Assembly (NCBI GenBank): GCA_028532985.1
Contig: JANCIK010000010.1
Span: forward strand, 1,860,001 to 1,924,000
From: Stropharia rugosoannulata
Taxonomy: Eukaryota > Basidiomycota > Agaricomycetes > Agaricales > Strophariaceae
Direction: 5' to 3'
DNA length: 64,000 bases
The notes under the pieces were generated by a model that was not told where the DNA came from, did not search any database, and saw only the letters and a list, made by a program, of their open reading frames with translations. This document shows, in pieces, positions 54,295 through 64,000 of the stretch. The position numbers and the translations under genes are program-made. Position 1 is the first letter of the stretch, and every line of letters starts with the position of its first letter.

Positions 54295-56703
54295 ATGGCA
54301 CCCATCCAGGTCAACATAAAACATGCCGGGAAGACATATAATCTTCCCCTCGATCCCGATCTCCCCCCAGCGGTCTTTAAGGACACTGTATACAACGCGA
54401 CGGGCGTGCCCACAGACCGCATGAAGGTTATGGTGAAAGGCGGTGTCCTAAAGGTGATCCCGCATTGCACGGCCTCTCTACTTTGATGTGCTGTTCCTCA
54501 TTGTCATGATCGATTCTATTAGGATGACTCCTCGTGGAAGAAGATCGGGCCCAAAGAGGTGATTTCGTCAACATGTTTTTATGAGCTCATGATTGCCCAT
54601 ACATGAGCGGATAGGGACAAACCTTTACTGTTATTGGCGCAGCCGGTGAACTGCCCAAGGCTCCAGCCAAACCCATTGTATTCCTCGAAGGTTAGCTTTT
54701 GACTAGCATTTAAGCGCTCGTCGGCTACTAATTAAACGCATTAAAAGATATGGATGATTCTGAGCTTGCGGAAGCTGTATGCTCTTACATGACTAGCCTA
54801 TGGGATAGTTTTAACTCACGATCGTACATAGCTCGCCAAACCTGTTGGACTGACCAAGTGCGTTCAGTTCCAATTTGACAATTCGTTGTGCTCACATAGA
54901 TTTGCAGCCTTGGAAATACATGTTACATGAATGCGACCGTGCAGGCTCTTCGAGCTATCCCTGAACTACAAGTCGCGCTGACAACGTATGTTGGATAATT
55001 TTCTATCAACATTCTCTCATCCAATATCATGATATTGTTAGACCCTCTCTTCAATCGACGACGCCGCTTCCAGGTGCTTTACGTGATCTATACTCAAATA
55101 TGAGCAAAACTACGGATAGCATCACTCCCCTGAGATTCTTGCAAGTATTACGCGAGGTCTATTCACCCACCTTCCCCACGATAATCAAGAACTCACTTGC
55201 CCCATTTCCGGTTAGGTCAATCCTCAATTTGCTGAAATGGATCGTCGAGAGAGCAAAGCTACTGATATGATGCTTGGTCAAGCCGGTTACGCTCAGCAAG
55301 GCAAGACATTCACAAACTTAAATGTATCTACATCCTGACAGCATATACCCAGATGCGGAGGAGTGTTATGCAGCTATCATCAACAGCCTACGAAATGTAC
55401 CAGGTCTTGACGCCTCTGGCAACAGTGTCAGCTCTGGTGCTGCAGCAGTGGCCGGGCGCGCAAAATTTGTGGAACAGTATCTGATGGGAGAAATGCGTAG
55501 AGAGTGAGTGAAGATGCATATAAATGTGGTGGGATCTGACGTTTGTGTTTGCATAGACTCAGCTGTGATGAAAATCCCGATGAGCCTAAGAGTATCTCAA
55601 CTGAACAAGTGCTGAAAATTGAATGCAATATCTCGATTAACACCAACTTCATGCTGTCCGGCATCATGAGCGTGCGTGCCATTTAACCATGCTTCATACA
55701 CTGTCGCTGATATAGGTTTTCACTAGTCTCTAGACACTAAAGTAGAGAAGAACTCTACTTCACTAGGGAGGCAAGCACTGTACAGCCAAAAGTCAAGAAT
55801 GACGAGGTTGCCCGCATACTTGACTGTGCATATGGTCCGCTTCGCTTGGAGAGAGGATATCGGGAAAAAGGCCAAGATCATGGTATGTTTTGATATTCCA
55901 AGTCATATTGTCTGAAGCCCTCATCTCAATTACTATGAAACAGCGTAAAGTCAAGTTCCCACAAGAGTTTGATGCATTGGATTTGGCTACGGACGAACTG
56001 CGCCAAAAACTACTCTCAGCCAATCGCAAGCTCATAGACATTGAAAAGGAACGTGGGGAGCGTCGAAAAGTAAGGAGACGGACCAAACAGACGGCTGCAC
56101 CGATAGCCTCCTCAACGTCGGCTGTACCTACAACCGTGGACGTCGAGATGGGGGATGCATCTGCAGTTGCTCCAGCTGTTGATCCTGGAACCAGTATTGG
56201 GGGAGAGGATACATCCAAGCAGACTGCTGAAGTAGAAGAAGACGAGTTTGCTATTCGAAAGCGCGAGGCAGCGGAAATAGATCAGCTTATTTCGCCCGAG
56301 ATCAAGAGCGATGTTGGCGCAAGTGCAACGGGCCTGTATGAGTTGGTTGGTGAGTCTCGAGATCCCATGTGTTACATTCTGTCAAGCACTAATTATTTTG
56401 ATCTTTGCAATTCTATTCTTAGCCATCATTACACACAAGGGCGCTGCTGCTGACGCGGGACACTACATCGGATTCGTAAAGAAGAACGTGTTCAACGCGT
56501 ACAACAAAAAACCTGTTACCGAGAGTGGTGAGTCGCCGCAGCCGACGACGGCCGAGCTTGATGCCCTGGAGGGCGACGAAGACTGGTACAAATTCGATGA
56601 CCAGAAAGTAACTGATTTCCCAAAGGAGAAACTTGCCACTTTGGATGGAGGAGGCGAGGATTCGAGTGCCTATGTTCTGTTGTACAGGAGCAAAAGTGCA
56701 TAA
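54295..56703 (+). CDS. UBP6: proteasome-associated deubiquitinase Ubp6/USP14
   Basis: About ten exons with short introns. The N-terminal ubiquitin-like domain (MAPIQVNIKHAGKTYNLPLD .. VPTDRMKVMVKGGVLK) docks on the proteasome. The USP domain has the Cys box GLTNLGNTCYMNATVQAL, then LREVNPQFAEM, QQDAEECY, FMLSGIMSSLDTKVEKNS and LPAYLTVHMVRFAWRED. The His box is GAAADAGHYIGFV and the end is SSAYVLLYRSKSA. An insertion with a basic patch (ERRKVRRRTK) and an acidic Thr/Ala stretch separates the two halves, as in other Ubp6. All catalytic boxes are present. The start is the ATG opening the ubiquitin-like fold; a non-ATG frame extends upstream. Confidence 0.95.
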
Positions 56704-56980
56704 GGTGTCCGGTTTTGGTACTCATTTGTATTTCTTTTTTCGGGGAATGCCCAAATCGCTTATGTAGTTATGAGACGGGTGACATGAAGCCGGAGGGAAG
56801 TGAATAGGTTTTTAGTAATAAAAAAATTTAAAAGTGCTGACGCTACGCGATAACTCAAAATTATGCTGAACGCAGTTGGCACACTGGGGCAAGAAGAGCT
56901 CAGCTCTTGGTGGACTCGCTCCACCTCAGGTCGATATTTGTTGAATGCCATTCTATAAATTACCGTTCCTACTTGCAACT

Positions 56981-58422
56981 CTAAACCCCGTCACGGGCAA
57001 ATATCTCTGGACTTAAATAGATGTATAGTTGTGGACCTGCTGGTCTTGAGCAACACGCAATATAGGTGTGGATACCCGTGCGACTTCCCAGCTCTCTGTG
57101 AGGACTGAGAGAAAAATCAAGTGAGTCCAGAATATGATCCTCGAACCTTGTATAAATGGAACTCACAATAGCTTCTGAACCTTCTCAACGTAGTCAGCTC
57201 CAAATGAAAGGTTCCTCTGAACGAGATACTTGGAAAATTCTTGTGCAATAAATGCATCTGATGGACAGAATTGGCGGACGGGGATGTAGACTTTGGGGAA
57301 AGGCATCTCCCTCCCAGGCGTTAACTCATAGTACAGAAGAAATCCTGGCCAGTCGCCCATATTGGGGTGCTGTATGGGGAGCGGTTCGTGTTCCCCGATG
57401 CCCGGGAAGAAAATGGACCACAAGGTTCGTAGCATCTCAACCGTGCCTCGCACCGACGCGTTGTCGCACAGCGCCCCGCCGAGGGTGATATGCTGTGCGA
57501 TGGCGGCGAAATTTGTGTCTAGCGTACGCACGTAGACTTTGGCCCTGTTTTGGGTGGGCGCCACGCAGTCCACCGCGACGATATCAGAGACCAATTTCCC
57601 GCGCGTGGACGCCTGAGATGCGATGTACGCTGCGACGTGCTGCCAAGGAGCCGCGAGGCCGAGTGCGGTCATGCAGTGATCGATTGTGGTCTCGATAGAG
57701 CATTTATCCACCCGCGCGCGTGGCGCTGGAAGGTAGTACGCCTTCGCGACTACGCCTGTGCGCGTTAGTTCCGCTCCTGGAGCATGGTGTAAGAGAAATA
57801 GGTGGTAAGGAAGCGATTTTGTTGTGGAAAAAATCCGATAAAATATGTACATACCTAAGAAGAAATTGTTTTCGGCGTCGACAAATGGGTTGACTGCGAG
57901 GGTCTCCTGGCATATATCGGGCCATGTCATATCAAAGGACTTGACGCATTTTAAAGAACCTAATGACCGCAAAGTTTCTGCGTTTTTTTCGGGGGATAGT
58001 GGGGAACCATCGAGCTGGTCTAGCGGTTCAATGGAAAATTGAACAAATGATTTTCCGTCGCCTTTGATGACCCAACCATATTCAATGGGAGAATGGTCGT
58101 CCCCCATGTATGAGAGCGGTTTGAGTCCCCTGGACGCAAGCTCGCTGGGGCTCGGTCCCAGACGGGGAGCCATAAATGAAGAGTAGAACGACATGATTTC
58201 GGTGCGATGGTCGTCAGGATACGAGGCGTGCTCGACGAGTGTGGACAGTGTGGTTCCCGTTTCTGCTGACCAGAACAAGGCACTAATAGAACGATTTTTT
58301 TTCTGCCACAACTAGGATGTCTTTGAATGGTATACGTAGACACTGCACAAATAAATCGATCAACGTACCACTGAGAAGAAATATGTGGCAGTCTCCCGAA
58401 GAGACGAAATAATGACCGCCAT
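56981..58422 (-). CDS. DMATS-type aromatic prenyltransferase
   Basis: Four exons. The first (58422..58369, MAVIISSLRETATYFFSV) joins in frame to LWQKKNRSISALFW. The family pattern follows: FWSAETGTTLSTLVEHASYP, then FMAPRLGPSP, then PIEYGWVIKGDGKSFVQFSI (conserved Glu/Arg-binding strand), SFDMTWPDICQETL, KAYYLPAP, VAVDCVAPTQNRAKVYVRT, and near the end LLYYELTPGREMPFPKVYIP. The last exon gives HRELGSRTGIHTYIACC and LYIYLSPEIF. These are ABBA-fold enzymes that move a dimethylallyl (or longer) group onto indole or tyrosine-like substrates, in secondary metabolism. No NRPS, PKS or P450 is seen next to it in this window. The start is less certain than the rest. Confidence 0.88.
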
Positions 58423-60648
58423 CGAGAAGAGGGAGAGAATGTTATGTAGGACCGTGTATTCACAAGCATGATAATATTTGCATTTTTGTACTTTACCTTG
58501 TACTTGGCTTAATATTTCCACATGGTAAAGATCTTTCAAGAGATAATTGGCGCCATCATGCACATAAGTCGACCGTAGTAGGGTAGCACCGGTAACACTG
58601 ACATAGCATACGAAACTATATGATCATGATAAATTTTGATTAATTGAATTTCATAGGTTGTGTCGTGTTGCGTCTCATTCATGCTACATACTTGGCTCGA
58701 CTTTCATCACTTACGTACAATGGGTCCAACCTGAGAGCAGCTTATGTTGTAATAGACAATCTTAGTAAGTAAGTAGTAAGCAACTCTTTACTATAGATAT
58801 TCATTCCATCGCTATTGTTGGTACTCAATACGTTTTCGAGAGTAGTAGACTATAGTACTGTAGCACTGAGAGTATAACACGTGGACCATCTCAAGCGCCT
58901 ATGTAGTACTAATTATATTTGATCCCAATTTGATCCCGAGGAGTCTGACAGAGTCTGACCCATACGCCTATTTTTAGCCTTTAAATTGGGCATGTTGTTG
59001 GATGATTTTTGGTGTACTGACATAGACTGACATTAATTGCAAGCCCCTGCGAGTGCCTTGTTACTATTAGCGGGTAAAAAGCCATCAATCGTATTACTGC
59101 ATATCAGATATTGTCTTCGAGTCTCTATCTCAATTCTAAGAGTAGGGGCCATTGCCATATGGATGAAAACATGGGCCCTGGCAGTTGTAGATGCTTTTTC
59201 TTTCTCAAACTGGGTTTGTTTATTACTTCTGTTGAAAGGATCCAACAGATAACTTACAAATAATCTGCTGCCAGTGATTGTTGTTGGGGTCTGCCGCTCA
59301 AGTTCTGCTGGTAAACCATTAACCTCAGAGCACCAAGCCGGACCGATATAGGATAATTAAAGAACATATAGTCGTATATGTGTGTTACTACGACTTCTCT
59401 TACCTGTATTGACTTTAAGACTAAGTTGTCTGCAGCTTCGCGAAGTCCGATATTAACGCAGTAGCTCAATATAAAGAAGCAGGAAGTTGTTTCTCAAGTC
59501 ATTCATCCGGCAGTTGCTTTCCGTCCAGCAAACCACGCGGAAATAGGCGCGGGGGCACCGGAGCCGGGCGGCCCACCCCGACTGTGTTTGCGGAGTTCGA
59601 AAGCTCTCTAACTTGACTGCCACCCACAAGCCATCCATTATCCGCACCAAATCTGCGCCGTTCATGGCGGTCGTCCCTTCTTGCATGAACTTAATGGGAC
59701 CCGACTTGTTACTCGTTTCTTCAAGATTAGATACAGCTCTCACATGGTTTTGACAGGAAGGCTATCCATTCATTTCTTCTCAGATGGCTTAATGAGTCTG
59801 CCGAGAGTCCGCAATTTGGCAAGGATGACCAGTAGTCAGCCTTCAGCGCAGACATTGCGAAGTCACCACATTGGACTTGGACCTACACATTCAGAGGCTC
59901 AGAGAAATCTCAAAGTGGTCGGAAGACCATGTTCAAATTAGTTCTTGTTAACTTTCATGATCCTCTCCGCGATCAGTCCTCCGAGGATAGGAGGCGGTTT
60001 CTTTGTTCGTTCTACCCCGCTCTTTGGCACACCCACTCCGGTGTTTCAGACAAGTTATTCACGTGTGGAAAGTACGTTTTCTTTTAATTGTACATGAATG
60101 CTGACGATCAGAGCTTCATTCATTTGTTCATTTTTTCCCAGAGAAACTTATAATAGGACGGCGAAGTATCCCAATGTTCTGTATGGTGAATAAGATTTCA
60201 CCATTCCTCTCAAATGACGTCAATATTGCTATTGACCCGCTTAAAGACGATACATCTCATTCGGATGTTGGGACTTCCCTCTTGCCTTTTTCTGTTAGTT
60301 TAATGAACATTTTGAGGACATGTCTATCTCTGTGAAGCGTATTCAACGCCGCCAGCACACACTTCGTGGCGTCAGTACACTTACCTGAAATGCTCGCCGC
60401 ACTGTGTCCGTCGCCTAGCTTCGTCCCGAAGATGTTCCATCCCGGCCCTTGCAGGTCCATCACGAGGATTGTCCTGGCTTCGTGTCATGCTCTGGATTGA
60501 CTTCTTCTGTTCAGTGTTTGTCGAGATATTGAAATAGCTAGCCCCTCTCAAATGCCTTTGCTAGATATAACCCAGGAACCTGCAGAAAATTTTCTGTGCC
60601 TCTCCAACATATACTCAAGCGCTCCTTGGACAACCCCTTACTCTGAAC
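58423..60648. other. spacer with possible minus-strand gene fragments
   Basis: On minus near 60.5-60.4 kb an exon-like stretch reads EARTILVMDLQGPGWNIFG then TKLGDGHSAASIS, with a good GTAAGT donor after it. Around 59.7-59.5 kb another protein-like run contains MNGADLVRIMDGLWVAVKLE. I could not join them or name a family. The last few hundred bp are the GH115 promoter. Confidence 0.35.
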
Positions 60649-63600
60649 ATGGTGCGAGGCTTTGCCAGCCTTCTAGGCAGCATTGCCTTTCTGCATGGCG
60701 TTTATGCCATTGGGCAACAGAGCTGCGTGTCATTTAAATCCTCACCCAACAGTTTCGCCGTTGTCAACAATAAGAAGGCGGCTCCCATCCTCTTGTCTGC
60801 CGACGACTGGCTTGGTGTTCAGCTTGCTGCAGCCAATTTTGCACAAGACATTGAACGTGTAACCTCTGTTACCCCATCTCTCACTAATTTCACCGTGTCG
60901 AGCACGCATGTCGCGGTAGCCACACCTAGCTCTGACGCTAACACCACCGCTACCACTGGGAGCTCTGACACTAATGCCACCACTACCGACACTGGGAGTT
61001 CCACAGCTAGTAAACCTCCTACGTCGCCGCCCATCATAATTGGTACTTTGGGACAATCCTCGCTCATTGCCGAAGTAGTCAAGAATGCTCATATCGACGT
61101 GTCCTCCATCGAGGGGAAATGGGAAGCTTTCATGACCAAGGTGGTCAAAAACCCTCTTCCTGGTGTCGACTCTGCCTATGTCATAATTGGAGCGGATAAA
61201 CGTGGTACCATCTTTGCTCTTTATGATCACTCAGAACAGTTCGGTGAGTGTGCCAGTCCTTCCATTTTCCATCTTCCATACTTCATATCGTCTTCTTGTT
61301 CTCCTTATGGCTTCTTAAAGTGAGGTCAGCGCTAAACATATACATTTGTTTTTGTTGCAGGCGTCTCTCCTTGGTTCTGGTATGTTTTTTAATATAGACC
61401 GCATATATTTGCGGGCCGCGATCCCCTCGGTAATGATCTGACGTCTTCACAGGTGGGCCGACGTTCCTACCACCACCAACCCAAATATATTCGTATCGGA
61501 GTCAGGCTGCTCACATGGCGAACCTTCTGTAAAGTACCGTGCCATTTTCCTCAACGATGAACAACCCGCACTGCAAAACTGGGCCATGGAGAAATTCACC
61601 AACGGGACCGGAGCGCCCTTGACAGGAAGTCCTTTCAACCACTTCTTCTACACGCATCTGTGAGTTTATCTCGCTTCTTGTTTATTTAAAGAAACAAGCT
61701 GACACTGTGCCCCACAGCTTCGATCTTATTCTTAGGTTGAAGGCAAACTTCCTGTGGCCCGGTAGGACATGTTATACCAGACGCGTGAAGATGGTTTTAC
61801 TGACTAGGCATTGTCAGCTATCTGGAGCAGCGCTTTTGCTGTGGACGACCCGCAGAACCAGCCACTCGCCAATGCATACGGTGTTGTGATGGGCACCAGG
61901 TTTGTTTCTCGAACTGCTCTCAGATTGACTCCGCATTTAATTTACTATGTTTTTTGCGACGATTATAGTCATCAAGAACCGATGATGCGCTCCACACCAA
62001 TTGAATTCTCACTTTTCGAAACTGGACCTTGGGACTACACGACTAATGCTGCCGTAATTAACTCGTACTGGTTGGAGGGTGCAGAGCGCGCCAGGCCATA
62101 TGAATCCGTTTTCACCATCGGAATGAGAGGATTCGGAGACCGTGAGTCCATGAGATACTGATAATTACCACAGAATACTTACGCTTACATCTACCCCAAG
62201 TTCCGTTGTCGGAAACGACGAATATCGCACTCCTTGAAGAGGTTATTGGTAACCAGACAGAGATCCTACAGACTGCATTCAATGAAACCGATGTCTCCGA
62301 AATTCCTCAAGTTTGGTGTCTATGTAAGTTTGAAATGATTAGTTTACCGGACGCGCGCTGAAGTTCTTCTTTCGTAGACAAGGAAGTCGAGGGCTACTAC
62401 GACGATGGAATGCGCGTTCTAGACTACGTCACTCTTCTGTGGACCGATGATAAGTCAGTACCGTTATCTAGTCCTTGATGCCCTGTAATTAAGTAACGCA
62501 CTACTAGCTTCGGAAACATCCGCCGCTTCCCTACCGTTGCTGAGAGAAATAGGACAGGAGGTGCTGGTGTTTACTACCATGTAAGCGACCCGTTTGTTAC
62601 ATGAAATGGCATATACTTATGATAAATCATCTAGCTTGACTATGTAAGACATAATCATCTCTGGATGTCATATTTGCTCATCATTGACTTTATTATCTAT
62701 GTAGGTTGGTGATGTCAGAGACTACAAGTGGATCACCGTAAGTCCGCTAAACATATATAAGTAGAGCTTTTTTCTGATCCTTATACTTACAGAGCAGCCA
62801 AATTGAAAAGGTCTGCGAAGTTGGTTTTCGGTGTAGCATTCACTAATTGCTCTCTGTATTCAAAAGATTCACCAACAAATGTCTCTTGCCATTCAGCGCG
62901 ATGCAAGTCGTGTCTGGGTGCTCAACGTTGGAGACCTCAAGCCATATGAGCGTGAAATCGAATTCTTCTTGACCTACGCCTGGGACGCCACTATCTGGCA
63001 ACCGTCTAATCTGTCCACATTCGTCACGTCATGGGCCACCCGTGAATTCGACCTGAGCCCTGCTGACTCCTTAAAGGTTACTGATATTGTTGCCAACCTG
63101 ACTCGTTTCAACTCCCGAAGGAAGCCAGAGCTCCTCAACTCGACAACCTTTAGCTTGATCAATTACCGAGAGTACGTCTGTATTAAATTCAATTTGGATG
63201 TCTAACTTACTGTTCGCAGAGCTGAAAACGTTCTTGCGGACTGGGCGACGCTTTTGTCGGCATCTACCGAGCTCTACAACAGCATGTCCACCGAGATGCA
63301 GCCCGCTTTCTTCCAGCTAATTCATCACCCCATCTTGGCAAGCTCTAATCTTGGAAATATGGTATGACATATTTTACTTTGTATCTGCGGGCCTCATTTT
63401 CCCCATAGTTGGTAGCTGCCGGTCAGAACAATTTGAGAGCTTCCCAGGCGAGGGTATGTTAACCTACCCGCTCCCCCATTCGGAAATTTGATGTGATAAA
63501 CAGTTGAGCACCAATCAATTGGCGGACACCGTGGAACAACTATTTGAACAAGATTTTGAATACGAGCAACAATACCACAGTATTCTGAACGGTAGGGTTC

Positions 63601-64000
63601 ATTGGTTCATCAATATGTTTTAATGCTAACTGACGACCTTCAGGTAAATGGGACCAGTAAGTATTTTGTAAGCCTGATGCGAGGTTACAAAACCACTAAT
63701 AATCCTTCCCATGAAGCATGATGGACCAGACCCGTTCGTCTTTTTAGTTCATGTTACGAGAAATGCAGAATATCTAACATCACTTGAAATATAGATCTGG
63801 GGTACTTCTACTGGCAACAACCCATGACGAATAGGTAAATACTTGATATATTACTCTCGATCCACGGGTCCGTGCTGACATTAATTAGTATGCCTTTGAT
63901 CTCTCGTGTCCAGACCAAGAAGCAAGCTTTGCCTGGAGTCATGAGAATCGTTCCTGAGGGTACTGCGGGAGCATGGTGAGAATGAAATGTGTTTAAATAG
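60649..64000 (+). CDS. secreted GH115 xylan alpha-glucuronidase (5' part)
   Basis: The gene runs off the right edge. A signal peptide (MVRGFASLLGSIAFLHGVYA) is followed by a Thr/Ala/Asp-rich insertion with many N-glycosylation sites. Many short introns separate the exons. GH115 landmarks: PIIIGTLGQSSLI, YVIIGADKRGTIFALYDHSEQ, GVSPWFWWADVP, IFLNDEQPALQNWA, IALLEEVIGNQ, VWCLYKEVEGYYDDGMRV, VTLLWTDDNFGNIRRFPT, GGAGVYYHLDYVGDVRDYKW, VWVLNVGDLKPYEREIEFF and a region ending near AWDATIW. It removes (4-O-methyl)glucuronic acid from xylan outside the cell, as expected of a plant-litter or wood degrader. The frame is intact through the visible part. Confidence 0.92.

Overview
The window is nuclear DNA of a filamentous basidiomycete, most likely an Agaricomycete (mushroom or wood/litter decayer). 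The host genes are cut by many introns of about 50-60 bp with GT..AG ends. The conserved set (Fes1, PIG-X/Pbn1, BAP31/Yet, Ubp6, Munc13-like) is fungal, and GH115, a DMATS-type prenyltransferase, kinase-like remnants and a Tad-like LINE fit that group. No rRNA, tRNA or CRISPR was recognised.

Left arm (1-24073): a 986-aa conserved low-complexity protein (minus) with one unusually long 1.2-kb intron; a secreted Lys-rich protein (minus); a large Munc13-like MHD/C2 protein (minus); a degraded protein-kinase-like remnant (plus); two multipass membrane proteins (plus); and a secreted double-psi beta-barrel protein (minus). A 71-bp tandem repeat lies near 6.9 kb.

Middle (24074-47145): a nested transposon stack. 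A Tad-like LINE (minus) with 23-nt poly(A) and 13-bp target duplications was hit twice. A 185-bp hairpin MITE sits in ORF2. A 16.4-kb LTR retrotransposon sits in ORF1, flanked by the 4-bp duplication CCGC. Removing the two insertions on paper restores both LINE frames exactly. The LTR element is Ty3/gypsy-like (gag, protease and pol on minus; 1.85-kb LTRs; PBS and PPT recognisable). On the opposite strand, between pol and the 3' LTR, it carries four intron-containing genes unlike standard gypsy proteins. Its LTRs, spacers and accessory-gene introns are full of a short CCCGG/CCCGC-centred motif. Its likely RNA leader carries four hairpins whose stems co-vary. This accessory cassette plus motif system is the most novel content of the window.

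Right arm (47146-64000): a 92-aa three-exon gene that simple ORF listing misses, then FES1, PBN1, a BAP31/Yet-type ER protein divergent from UBP6, a DMATS-type aromatic prenyltransferase (minus), and the 5' part of a GH115 alpha-glucuronidase that runs off the window. Exon boundaries were read by eye from splice consensus and frame continuity. They are predictions, not transcript evidence.
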